NCBI GenBank assembly: GCA_910579835.1
Contig: CAJTWQ010000028.1
Span: 7,379-25,468, forward strand
Length of the DNA: 18,090 nucleotides
Reading direction: 5' to 3'
Origin: an uncultured Ruminococcus sp.
Lineage (GTDB): Bacteria; Bacillota; Clostridia; Oscillospirales; Ruminococcaceae
Shown here piece after piece: positions 6,872 through 14,748 of this stretch. The position numbers were made by a program, and so were the translations under genes. The stretch's first letter is position 1. The number at the start of each line of letters is the position of its first letter. Below the pieces are notes generated by a model. The model saw nothing but the letters and a program-made list of their open reading frames with translations, made no database searches and was not told the DNA's origin.

Positions 6872-8416
6872 TTATTCTGAAACGATTCCGGTTCCAGCAG
6901 TATTCTTTTCCGATGAAACGGAATTCGACTCTGTTGAAGGCTCGAAAATAACCGGCGGAACTACAGCATCCGTAGTCGGCTCAACAGGTATATCCGGTTC
7001 GCCTGTTGACGGCACTCCTGGCGGATCATCTGGCTCATCCGGTCTGTCGTCGGGAATCTGTATGTCAGGTATAACATCCGATACTGGCACATCCGGCATT
7101 GGTACGTCCGGCATAGGCGCTTCACCGATGGGCTGTGAAAGATCCTCTGTATAGTCACCATCCTCCGGCGGAGTATACAAAATATCAAACTTGCAGGACT
7201 TCAGTCCCATAGCCAATGAGAAAGAATATCCTTTGACGTACATTTGTCCGTCAATAAGAATATCGGTTATATATCCGGTCTCATTGGAATAAACAGGCTG
7301 AATCCAGTTGTAAGGATTATCAGAAAGCTTGATGCCGTAGGCAGATTCAATTTTGCTTTTCATTACCTTGTCACTGATATACGTTACCGTACCGAAATGA
7401 GGATCATAAGCACCATCATAATCGCTGGGCACGCTTGTAAGATATGGTATATCCTGATAGAATACCTCATAGCAGTTAGCCGTACAGCCGCCGCTGGAAG
7501 CATAGAACATAGTCAAGGCATAATCACCGTCATAGAAAAGAGCTTCGCCCAGAACCTCTGCGCAGGCATCTATAACGATCTGAGGAGGATTTGCCTTGGG
7601 ACGCAGATCGCTTGAATCATCGCCGTTATATTTAATATATGTATATACAGCGACCGCCTGAGCCTTTATCGCCTCATATGACATTGAGCCGCCTACTTCG
7701 TTATAAACGATCTGCGATACAACATCAAGCGTATCGCCGGCAGGCTGATGACGTACAGTAAGCTCCTCGTAATCGGTAAGCCCCGTATTCATAAGAAATG
7801 TTCCGGGATAATAGTGGAAAAGAATATCCTGATATGTCCAGCCGCTGTATGTTGCATAGAAATTAGCGCCGTTCTGACTCATTCCCACACCATGACCCCA
7901 ACCGTAGGTTATAAATGCAAAATCTCCCGGCTGAGCCTCCGCATGAACGCCCTGACTCGGCGGTATATCGCCTACAGGCTTTCCCGAAAGATAAAGCTCA
8001 ACTGTTGTAGGATCGGCATTCCTCGACTTCCTGGTCAAAGACGGAGAAGCTTTCTTTATCTTCCGGCGTCTCTCAATCATAGCGGCAAATTCCTCTTCTG
8101 TAAGAGCACTGCCGTCGCCTGCTGTTGTTTTAACTCCAACTGTCGCCAGCATCTCCGGGGTAGTCTCTTCATAACTCACAAGCGAAAGACTGGTATCATA
8201 ATCAGAAATATCAGCTTTTGCCCAATCAATCTCCTTAGAGGCAGGCTCTTTTTCAGCGTCTGCGAAAATCTCAGCCTTATCCTCTACAGAAATATTTGCC
8301 GTCTCCGAAGACGGTTCCTGTCCTGCCGCATAGCCAATGACCGACACCACTCCTGTAAGAGCTATTAGACCTGAGGTTATAGCAGCGGTACTTTTTAAAG
8401 AATATCTGTTTTTCAT
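6872..8416 (-). CDS. Secreted SpoIID/LytB-like protein with circularly permuted domain order
   Basis: SpoIID is a peptidoglycan lytic transglycosylase; LytB is a related amidase enhancer. This 514-residue product has a signal or anchor helix (about 9-30) and a low-complexity acidic stretch to about 110. Then come GWGHGVGMSQNGA (172-184) and DILFHYYPGT (197-206), which in SpoIID are the C-terminal motifs. After them come the normally N-terminal parts: VYNEVG with the presumed catalytic Glu240, EAIKAQAVAVYTY (248-260), YASSGGCTANCYEVF (305-319) with two Cys, IPYLTSV, and finally GLKSCKF (405-411). The tail (about 425-514) is Pro/Asp-rich with MPDVPMPDVP repeats and no wall-anchoring signal. The start at 8416 (MKNRY) has GGTGA upstream; the in-frame ATG 8428 has none. 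It is the last gene of the sortase operon, 17 nt after the second sortase. A role in wall remodelling is inferred. Confidence 0.85.
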   Translation of the reverse strand: MKNRYSLKSTAAITSGLIALTGVVSVIGYAAGQEPSSETANISVEDKAEIFADAEKEPASKEIDWAKADISDYDTSLSLVSYEETTPEMLATVGVKTTAGDGSALTEEEFAAMIERRRKIKKASPSLTRKSRNADPTTVELYLSGKPVGDIPPSQGVHAEAQPGDFAFITYGWGHGVGMSQNGANFYATYSGWTYQDILFHYYPGTFLMNTGLTDYEELTVRHQPAGDTLDVVSQIVYNEVGGSMSYEAIKAQAVAVYTYIKYNGDDSSDLRPKANPPQIVIDACAEVLGEALFYDGDYALTMFYASSGGCTANCYEVFYQDIPYLTSVPSDYDGAYDPHFGTVTYISDKVMKSKIESAYGIKLSDNPYNWIQPVYSNETGYITDILIDGQMYVKGYSFSLAMGLKSCKFDILYTPPEDGDYTEDLSQPIGEAPMPDVPMPDVPVSDVIPDIQIPDDRPDEPDDPPGVPSTGEPDIPVEPTTDAVVPPVIFEPSTESNSVSSEKNTAGTGIVSE

Positions 8417-8433
8417 AAATATCACCATATATT

Positions 8434-9387
8434 TCAGGTAGTTGACGCAGCCGCCTCTTCAGCAGCCGCTTTCTGAGCGTCAAGCCACTCCTTTGTATGT
8501 GCAATACTGGAAACATCGCCTATACTTTCACCTTCTCTGAGACTTCTTGCCACAACAATAAATCTCATATCCGACTGATTATTAAAGCAAGTCGACATAG
8601 TGATAAGCCTGTCGCCGTACTGAACGTCGATCCCTGTATCAAGATAAGCTCCGTCTCTGCAAGTCTTTACATATGCGTCGAACTGCTCCTTGGTATCAAG
8701 CTCCTCCATATCCCAATAGTTGAATCCGCCGTCCTCATAAACACCCTTTGTAGGCAAATAAGCGAATATAACATAATCTCTCTGTTCATACTTTGATTCC
8801 AGCTCTATAAATGAGCATTTCTCATAAAATCCCGGCTCGTTTCTGTATCTCCTTAAAATTCCGAACATGGATTCGTCATTCATATCATGACCGTGAATAA
8901 CAAGATTCTCCGACTGCTCGTCATCGTTTGAATTAAGCACGTTGCGATAATCCATAAAGATAGAACCCGCAAATTCATAATCTTTTTTCAGGTTGCGATA
9001 AAGATAGTAATAAACCGCCCCTTCGTTTTCAGTTCCGTGATATTCGTCATTTTTTCCTATTTCTCCGGGATCAAGAAGTATAGGATAATTAATGGGTGTA
9101 CCATCAATTTTCATCCAGGCAATATAATCAAGATTTACCTTGCTCATTGCTTTGGCCTTTGCAGTTATCCCCTGAGCTGAAGGAACATATTCAATATTTT
9201 CGGACCAGTCTGAGGGCAGAACGAATTCCGTTGCCGGCTCCGTCGCCGCAGTCGTTGTCTCATCCTCGGCTATATTTACGGTAGGCGCTGTTTTTTCATC
9301 TTTATTCAAGGAAAAAACATATACGCCCAACCCAATCGCAGCGGCTGCCGACAAACACGCTGTTGTAATCTTAACGGATTTTTTCAT
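8434..9387 (-). CDS. Class B sortase (downstream member of a pair)
   Basis: This is a membrane-anchored cysteine transpeptidase that joins sorted surface proteins to peptidoglycan or to each other. The 317-residue protein has an N-terminal signal-anchor (about 8-27), a Thr/Glu-rich linker and a sortase fold starting near MSKVNLDYIAWMKIDGTPINYPIL (split here only by reading; residues 81-104). The catalytic His is in VIHGHDM (His167), the Cys in TMSTC (Cys267) and the Arg in RFIVVAR (Arg275). The FNYWDMEEL segment between the His and Cys motifs suits class B. The C-terminus is a charged Ala/Glu-rich tail. The start at 9387 has AGGAG ten nt upstream; the overlapping ATG 4 nt earlier is out of frame. 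No substrate with a sorting signal is present in the window. Confidence 0.92.
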   Translation of the reverse strand: MKKSVKITTACLSAAAAIGLGVYVFSLNKDEKTAPTVNIAEDETTTAATEPATEFVLPSDWSENIEYVPSAQGITAKAKAMSKVNLDYIAWMKIDGTPINYPILLDPGEIGKNDEYHGTENEGAVYYYLYRNLKKDYEFAGSIFMDYRNVLNSNDDEQSENLVIHGHDMNDESMFGILRRYRNEPGFYEKCSFIELESKYEQRDYVIFAYLPTKGVYEDGGFNYWDMEELDTKEQFDAYVKTCRDGAYLDTGIDVQYGDRLITMSTCFNNQSDMRFIVVARSLREGESIGDVSSIAHTKEWLDAQKAAAEEAAASTT

Positions 9388-9416
9388 TCATTCTCACACT
9401 CCTAAAGCATGGATAA

Positions 9417-11051
9417 TTATCCGGCAGCTTTTGTTATACCCTCCGGAACTGCTGTGCCGCTGGCACCGTCCGATGTTTTGTTTTTATCAGATTCCGATGC
9501 ATTATATGGCACAAAATTATCCGGATCGTATTTTTCTCCTGATTTTGTATTGTAATACATGGACGGCCACTTAATATTCGGATTGGACTCGCTGTCCTGA
9601 GTACCCTTTACAGCGTCCTCGCCCTCTCTCACCTGTCTTGCCATAATTATCAGACGGCCTCTGTCACCTAAATAATCATCGCAGGTTGAAAGAGTAAGCA
9701 GCTGATCGCCGTATCTGACATCAACATCATTTGTGCGGATAGTTCTTCTTTTGGCTTCATTTACAAAATCGTAGAAGTCCTCCTCACCGCCGAAATTCTG
9801 CTTGCTCCAGCAATCGAATCTGGTATCGCTTTTATCCTCAGAATCAAGAATAAATACGGCAAATATCTTATAAGTGTAGTGGCTGTAGTTTGAATTAAGG
9901 TGTATGATCGGATGATCGCTGTAATAATCGGAGGTATTGCGGTATTTTATCAGACATCCGAACATACTCTCGTCTTTCATGGCGTGACCGTAAATCACAA
10001 GATTCTGAGAATTAGGCACTTTCAGATGACCGTCGCTGTCCACATCGTCAAAATGATTTCTCCAGTCAAGAAACAGCTCGCCGGCTCTGTTTTCATCACC
10101 GTTAATTTTCTTGTCCAGATATTCAAAATTATCCTTCCCCTGCATAACAACATTATCTATAGGAGTTCCGTCGATCTTAATGTAGCCAACGACATCCTTA
10201 TTAATGTCAAGAAGTTTCTTAGCGCCCGGAAGCAGGGTATAAACAGGTTCAGGCTCTCCCTCATCAGCTATCCCAATAGAAGGATGTTTTTCTCCGCCGC
10301 TGGGTTCGGTAGTCTCATATGACCAGTAAAGGCTTCTTGTATCCTCATTGACTTTCTTGCTCTGCCACAGGTCGATGTAATAATCAGCGACCATATAGCC
10401 GCAGACAACGATTGCTATAATTGATATAAGAAAAACAATCTTCCTGATGACCTCTAAAACGCTGTCGCCTTTCTGAGGAAAAAGCCCTAAAAATCGCTGC
10501 TTAAAAGTTTTTTTCTTTTTCTTCTTTTTGCTCTTTTTCTTCTTTTTTACGCTCGGTTTTGCCGTGATTTCAGCTTTTTCTTTATTTTTTTCGGCTTCAG
10601 CAATAATCGGAGAAAATTCTTCCGTCAACGCCTCATTCTTTAAAGGTATATCATTTTTTTCTATCGCTTCCTCAAGCGCAGCTCCGGCAGATGTCTCAGA
10701 ATCCAGAATAATTTCCGGTTCACGAACAGGTTCAGCCCCTGATTCCGGCTCAGGCTCAGGAATAACTTCACGCCCCGGAAAAATCTCCAGCTCATCGACC
10801 TTATCCGATACTGGAGCACGATGAATAGCGTCCTTTCCGTATATCTCCGCCAGAATGCTCTCTGCCGTTTCACCGCCGGATGACTTTTGCTCCTTTTTCG
10901 CCAAAATTCTGGCTATATTCTGCTCCCAGTCAGATACAGCAGGAACTTCGGGAGCCTTGGACAAAACATTTTCCGCACGTACGGATTTTTTTATCCTGCT
11001 TATTTTATCGGCTCTGCTCAAATCGTCAGAACCGCCGTTTAAATTACTCAT
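9417..11051 (-). CDS. Class B sortase with long cytoplasmic low-complexity N-terminus
   Basis: This 544-residue protein is about twice the usual sortase length. Residues 1-168 are a predicted cytoplasmic Glu/Pro/Ala-rich region without a recognised domain. Then come a lysine run (169-182), a basic TFKQRF segment, one membrane helix (about 203-225) and an external linker. The sortase domain starts near DVVGYIKIDGTPIDNVVMQG (286-305). Catalytic residues are His356 (VIYGHAM), Cys457 (TLSTC) and Arg466 (GRLIIMAR). A 70-residue Ser/Asp-rich tail follows. The inside-positive run fixes the topology, with the catalytic domain outside. It overlaps the pncC stop by 4 nt (ATGA), a sign of translational coupling, and the next sortase starts 29 nt downstream. 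The sortase call is firm; the function of the N-terminal tail is unknown. Confidence 0.92.
   Translation of the reverse strand: MSNLNGGSDDLSRADKISRIKKSVRAENVLSKAPEVPAVSDWEQNIARILAKKEQKSSGGETAESILAEIYGKDAIHRAPVSDKVDELEIFPGREVIPEPEPESGAEPVREPEIILDSETSAGAALEEAIEKNDIPLKNEALTEEFSPIIAEAEKNKEKAEITAKPSVKKKKKSKKKKKKKTFKQRFLGLFPQKGDSVLEVIRKIVFLISIIAIVVCGYMVADYYIDLWQSKKVNEDTRSLYWSYETTEPSGGEKHPSIGIADEGEPEPVYTLLPGAKKLLDINKDVVGYIKIDGTPIDNVVMQGKDNFEYLDKKINGDENRAGELFLDWRNHFDDVDSDGHLKVPNSQNLVIYGHAMKDESMFGCLIKYRNTSDYYSDHPIIHLNSNYSHYTYKIFAVFILDSEDKSDTRFDCWSKQNFGGEEDFYDFVNEAKRRTIRTNDVDVRYGDQLLTLSTCDDYLGDRGRLIIMARQVREGEDAVKGTQDSESNPNIKWPSMYYNTKSGEKYDPDNFVPYNASESDKNKTSDGASGTAVPEGITKAAG
10506..10547 (-). repeat. 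A-rich tract encoding the poly-lysine run of the sortase
   Basis: Fourteen codons give a run of 13 Lys and one Ser, using AAA and AAG mixtures. The longest pure A-runs are about six to seven nt, so frame slippage is conceivable. The run lies about 20 residues before the membrane helix. Confidence 0.8.
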
Positions 11052-11617
11052 TCCCTTTTGTTATCCTCCATAAGCGCTTTTTCTATCGTTCCAAAAATAC
11101 AAAAAGCCGCCACTTTGCGAATATTGCTGCGGCTCAAATCTTTTAACTTCCATAATTCCGGCAGTTCTGAAAACTGCCTGCCCATTATATCAAAGCCAAT
11201 ATATACCGTACCTACGGGAGTTTCAGCCGTTCCGCCGCCGGGACCCGCAATTCCCGTAACAGAAACGCAAATATCCGCCCCGGAGATTTTTTTCAGTCCC
11301 CTGACCATTTCAAGAGCGGTCTCACAGCTTACAACACCGTATTTCTCAAGCTTCTCCGGAGAGACACCGAGAAATCTGCTCTTCATTTCTTCCGAGTAGG
11401 TGCATATACCCAAACTAAAAATCTGCGAAGCTCCCGGAACTGCTGTTATCAGTTCCGAAAGCAGTCCGCCAGTACAGCTCTCCGCCGTAGAAACAGATAT
11501 ACCTCTCCGTACTAATAATTCTACAACATTTGTAACCAATTTGTCAAGATTTCCGGGAGTATATTCAGCAAAATTAACATTTATCAAAGTTTCACATCCC
11601 AAATTATTGCACATCAT
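11048..11617 (-). CDS. pncC: PncC/CinA C-terminal family nicotinamide-nucleotide amidase
   Basis: PncC deamidates nicotinamide mononucleotide to nicotinate mononucleotide in NAD recycling. The product is a stand-alone CinA C-terminal domain with STAESCTGGLLSELIT, then PGASQIFSLGICTYS, KYGVVSCETALEMVRG, VSVTGIAGPGGGTAETPVG and the terminal SNIRKVAAFCIFGTIEKAL, all family signatures in the right order. There is no N-terminal molybdopterin-binding-like domain as in full CinA. The start is uncertain: in-frame TTG 11638, GTG 11635, ATG 11617, ATG 11614 and TTG 11587 are possible and none has a good Shine-Dalgarno. I give the first ATG. It follows thiI by a short gap and overlaps the first sortase gene by 4 nt. 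Why it sits in a sortase operon is unclear. Confidence 0.88.
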   Translation of the reverse strand: MMCNNLGCETLINVNFAEYTPGNLDKLVTNVVELLVRRGISVSTAESCTGGLLSELITAVPGASQIFSLGICTYSEEMKSRFLGVSPEKLEKYGVVSCETALEMVRGLKKISGADICVSVTGIAGPGGGTAETPVGTVYIGFDIMGRQFSELPELWKLKDLSRSNIRKVAAFCIFGTIEKALMEDNKRE

Positions 11618-11652
11618 GTACAAAATATTATTCACCAAATTGTAACATCATC

Positions 11653-12825
11653 TCAGAAATTAAAAGTTTTCATTTCAGTATTGTCAACTGCTTTCTGAAT
11701 AAGCGGCTCGAAGTCAAAACCATTCTGCGCTTTTTCAATATCGGCAAGCTGCGGACGAACCTTGGGATGACGAGGAGTGAACACGGTACAGCAGTCCTCA
11801 TAAGGCAGGGTGGATGTCTCGAATGTGTCTATTTTACGTGCTATTTCTACGATCTCCGTCTTGTCCATTCCCACCAGCGGACGGAACACAGGAATCCTGC
11901 AGACTGCATCGGTACAAGCTATCGCCGCCATAGTCTGGCTTGCAACCTGTCCTACACTCTCTCCGGTAATAAGAGCAAGGCATTTTTCCTTTGCAGCGAT
12001 TCTCTGAGCAATCTCCATCATAATGCGCCTCATAATAATAGTGAAGAATTCTTCCGGACAGTTATCCTTGATAGCCTCCTGTATCTCAGTAAAAGGTACG
12101 CAGTGAAATGCGATTCCGCCGCAGTAATCGGTAAGCTTTTCACAAAGCTGTTCAACCTTCAGCTGAGCACGGTCAGAGGTATACGGTGGGCTGACATAGT
12201 GTATCGCCTCAATGTGCACGCCTCTTTTTGCCATCATCCATCCGGCGACAGGACTGTCTATACCCCCGGAAAGAAGAAGCATAGCCTTTCCGCTGCTGCC
12301 TACAGGAAGACCGCCGGCTCCTTTAAGGTTTTCTCCGTGAACATATGCATTCGTATCACGGATTTCAACAGTAACGGTAACCTCAGGATTCTTTACATCC
12401 ACAGTAAGGTGAGGAAATTTCTCTAAAAGAATACCTCCAAGCTCCATGCAGATTTCCGGAGATTTCATAGGAAAAGCCTTATCAGCTCTTTTTGCATTCA
12501 CTTTAAAAGTATGAGCGTTTCCAAGAACATCGGCCAAATATTTTCCGCTCTTTTCTACAATATCCCCAAAATCCTTTTCACAGACGCAGGCACGGCAGAG
12601 CGCGGCAATACCGAATATTTTTTCTACACGCTCCACAACCTCCGAAAGACCGGCATTTTCATCATTAGGATATATATACATCGTAGACTGAGCGGTTGTG
12701 CAGGTAAAGCTGCCCAGCGGTTTGATCCTTCTTTTTATATTTTTTGTAAGCACATCCTCAAATGTACGCTTATTAAGGCCTTTTAAAGCCATTTCACCGT
12801 ATTTTGCAAGTACGACTTCTTTCAT
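11653..12825 (-). CDS. thiI: ThiI, tRNA 4-thiouridine synthetase / thiamine sulfurtransferase
   Basis: ThiI adenylates U8 of tRNA and receives persulfide sulfur from a cysteine desulfurase to make 4-thiouridine; it also serves thiazole synthesis in some bacteria. The roughly 390-residue form lacks the C-terminal rhodanese domain found in E. coli, as in Bacillus. It has an N-terminal ferredoxin-like plus THUMP region (about 1-165), PP-loop LLSGGIDSPVAG, ITGESVGQVASQT, PVFRPLVGMDKTEIVEIA and LPYEDCCTVFTPRHP near the C-terminus. Two in-frame starts exist: ATG 12831 lies only a few nt from GAAAGGA, while ATG 12825 (MKEVVLAKYGE) has normal spacing and is chosen. It lies directly downstream of the cysteine desulfurase, the usual partner. 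Confidence 0.96.
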   Translation of the reverse strand: MKEVVLAKYGEMALKGLNKRTFEDVLTKNIKRRIKPLGSFTCTTAQSTMYIYPNDENAGLSEVVERVEKIFGIAALCRACVCEKDFGDIVEKSGKYLADVLGNAHTFKVNAKRADKAFPMKSPEICMELGGILLEKFPHLTVDVKNPEVTVTVEIRDTNAYVHGENLKGAGGLPVGSSGKAMLLLSGGIDSPVAGWMMAKRGVHIEAIHYVSPPYTSDRAQLKVEQLCEKLTDYCGGIAFHCVPFTEIQEAIKDNCPEEFFTIIMRRIMMEIAQRIAAKEKCLALITGESVGQVASQTMAAIACTDAVCRIPVFRPLVGMDKTEIVEIARKIDTFETSTLPYEDCCTVFTPRHPKVRPQLADIEKAQNGFDFEPLIQKAVDNTEMKTFNF

Positions 12826-12839
12826 AATCATATTCCTTT

Positions 12840-13967
12840 CTATCCTCTTATTTTCTCAATTCCATCTCTTAGAGCCAATACAAGCTCGTCAAGCTCGCCC
12901 TCCGTTGTTTCCGATGTTATACTGATACGCAGGGCGCTGTCGGCCGCTTTGTCCGATATGCCGAATTTTTCCAGAACACCGCTTTGTTTTCCCTTTGAAC
13001 AAGCCGAACCGCTGGAAACATAAATACCTCTGCTTTCAAGAAAATGAAGCATAATTTCCGACCGTTTTCCCATAACCGCAATATTGGTAATATATGGCGA
13101 ATTATTAACAGAGTTTATCACAACACCGTCAATACCGGAAAGAAGTTTTTCAAAATACAGCTTGCGCTCGCCTGCACGGACAAATCTCTCGTTTATCGTT
13201 GGGTTAAGCTTCATAACAGCCGCTCCGAATGCAGCTATCAGCGGAACGCTTTCCGTTCCGGAACGAATCCCCTTTTCCTGACGACCGCCTGTCATTATAG
13301 GCAGAACACGGATTCCCTTTTTGACATACAGCGCCCCCGATCCTTTTACGCCGTGGATTTTATGGGCGCTGAGGGAGATAAGATCTGCATTGAGAGCCGA
13401 TGCTCTGACAGGAAATTTCATATATGCCTGAACGCAGTCGCTATGTGTAATTATCTCCGGGAAACGCCTCTTTACTGCGTTAAATACATCCCCTGCCGGC
13501 AGTATCGCTCCTGTTTCATTATTGATATACATCATGGTAAGCAGCACTGTATTTTCATCACATGCGGCAATAAAATCATCGGCGACATATTCACCGTTTT
13601 GACGGGGAAGTATGCGAACTACCTCAAAGTCATTTCTTTCAAGAGCCTTCAACGTTTCCTCAACGGAGGCGTGTTCCACTGCCGAAGCCACGATCTTTCG
13701 CCGCCTTTTACCGTATGCGGCTACGGCTCCCCGCAAAGCCAGATTATTGCTTTCCGTTGCTCCTGAGGTAAAAAAAATTGTTTCCGGTGATGTTCCCAGA
13801 GAATCGGCGATGATCTTTCTGGACTTGTCCACTATAAGCTGAGCGTCAAGTCCTGCACGGTGGAGAGACGAGGGATTGCCGAAATTAACGGTCATTGCAT
13901 CAACAGCCGCAGCAACAGCTTCGTCACACGGCTTTGTGGTCGCGGCATTATCAAGATATATTGACAT
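12840..13967 (-). CDS. Cysteine desulfurase (NifS/IscS family), likely ThiI partner
   Basis: This PLP enzyme converts cysteine to alanine and passes persulfide sulfur to acceptors. In 375 residues it shows YLDNAATTKP (4-13), FTSGATESNNLAL (66-78), VEHASVEET (97-105) with the cofactor-stacking His99, HSDCVQAYMKFPV (175-187), the PLP-binding Lys203 in SLSAHKIHGVKG and the persulfide Cys323 in SSGSACSKGKQ. The short active-site loop and ThiI neighbour resemble the Bacillus NifZ/ThiI pair, so tRNA thiolation is the probable main use; Fe-S assembly cannot be excluded. ATG 13967 has AAGGAG nine nt upstream. It is the first gene of a six-gene minus-strand run and has its own promoter at 14005-14013. 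Confidence 0.96.
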   Translation of the reverse strand: MSIYLDNAATTKPCDEAVAAAVDAMTVNFGNPSSLHRAGLDAQLIVDKSRKIIADSLGTSPETIFFTSGATESNNLALRGAVAAYGKRRRKIVASAVEHASVEETLKALERNDFEVVRILPRQNGEYVADDFIAACDENTVLLTMMYINNETGAILPAGDVFNAVKRRFPEIITHSDCVQAYMKFPVRASALNADLISLSAHKIHGVKGSGALYVKKGIRVLPIMTGGRQEKGIRSGTESVPLIAAFGAAVMKLNPTINERFVRAGERKLYFEKLLSGIDGVVINSVNNSPYITNIAVMGKRSEIMLHFLESRGIYVSSGSACSKGKQSGVLEKFGISDKAADSALRISITSETTEGELDELVLALRDGIEKIRG

Positions 13968-14004
13968 TATGTAAAACTCCTTGAAAATATTATCTTAAAA
14001 GTAT

Positions 14005-14045
14005 ATTATAACACAAAACCACAAAAAAAGCCACTGTTTTTTTGT
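14005..14045 (-). promoter_or_regulatory. Extended -10 promoter and A/T inverted repeat upstream of the cysteine desulfurase gene
   Basis: On the minus strand TGTTATAAT (14013-14005) is an extended -10 with no good -35. In the -35 zone a perfect inverted repeat, ACAAAAAAA (14021-14029) and TTTTTTTGT (14037-14045), flanks GCCACTG. The transcript would start near 13998 and reach AAGGAG before ATG 13967. The promoter is well supported by the -10; the repeat may be a bent A-tract or an operator. Confidence 0.6.
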
Positions 14046-14111
14046 AAAAAATTCGAAAATTAACTGAAAAAAATTATGCGGTCACAAGAGTGATACATAT
14101 ATATAAGTTAT

Positions 14112-14143
14112 GCCCGAAAATAGTTTGTAAACTGCTTTCGGGC
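14112..14143 (-). terminator. Hairpin terminating the transporter/kinase-like/flavodoxin operon
   Basis: GCCCGAAA (14112-14119) and TTTCGGGC (14136-14143) form an 8-bp stem, continued past a 2x2 internal loop by AGTT/AACT. It lies 44 nt after the flavodoxin-gene stop. The tail in the minus direction is AT-rich but not a pure T-run; the plus direction has TTATTTTGATT. Confidence 0.6.
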
Positions 14144-14187
14144 TTATTTTGATTACTTGTTTATTCGTATAAATCAGAACTTAAAAA

Positions 14188-14715
14188 TCATATACTTTGG
14201 ATTATCGGCTCTAAACTTTTGTAATCAATGAAACTAACTTGTTTATTATAAGTTTCAATCATTAATTTGTCTTCTGCCGTTTTCGCTTCATCAGGCAGAT
14301 TAACAGCTTTTTTGTATAATAAATGCATCATTGTTTTATGTTTTAAATTCAGTTTGGAATAATCTATTCCTCCTCTCAGGTGAAAAATGTGTGCATTACT
14401 ATATACTTCTGCTGACAATTGTTTTTTCATTCCGTTCTTTATGGAATCTGTATTTTGTTTATTAGATGGATCTGCCAGTCCTATGGTTGCTATAATGATT
14501 TTTTTATTATTACTATTCAGTAACTTCCTGAAAGTTTTTTTCATTCCCAAAACGCCGCCTGCATATAATGCGCCGATATAAATAATTGTATTGTAATCAT
14601 CAATGCCTTCTGTATCTTTATACATTTTAAGCTCGAATCCAAGTTTTTTAGCTAATTCTTTTGCGTATTGCTTAGCAGTTCCGTACTGAGAACCATAAAT
14701 TATGACGTTCTTCAT
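14188..14715 (-). CDS. Flavodoxin-domain protein (HemG-like type)
   Basis: This is a small cytoplasmic FMN-binding redox protein by fold. Its 175 residues begin MKNVIIYGSQYGTAKQYAKELAKKL, with the flavodoxin phosphate loop at 8-18 (given here only as the start of the domain). YNTIIYIGALYAGGVLG (41-57) forms the second flavin-side loop, followed by KKIIIATIGLADP (71-83). The C-terminal half is Lys-rich with HLLYKKAV. It resembles the flavodoxin group that includes the HemG protoporphyrinogen oxidase, but no heme genes are near, so the substrate is unknown. ATG 14715 has AGGAG eight nt upstream. It follows the cytidylate-kinase-like gene by 33 nt. Its codon use appears clearly more AT-rich than that of its neighbours, hinting at a different origin. 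Confidence 0.8.
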   Translation of the reverse strand: MKNVIIYGSQYGTAKQYAKELAKKLGFELKMYKDTEGIDDYNTIIYIGALYAGGVLGMKKTFRKLLNSNNKKIIIATIGLADPSNKQNTDSIKNGMKKQLSAEVYSNAHIFHLRGGIDYSKLNLKHKTMMHLLYKKAVNLPDEAKTAEDKLMIETYNKQVSFIDYKSLEPIIQSI

Positions 14716-14748
14716 AGCAAATTCTCCTATAAATTCCCTTATACCACG

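Noticed and set aside
6990..7010. VPSTG motif in the tail of the SpoIID-like protein as a possible sortase signal
   Set aside because: No hydrophobic segment and positive tail follow it; the protein ends about 40 residues later in a polar sequence, so it is not a sorting signal.
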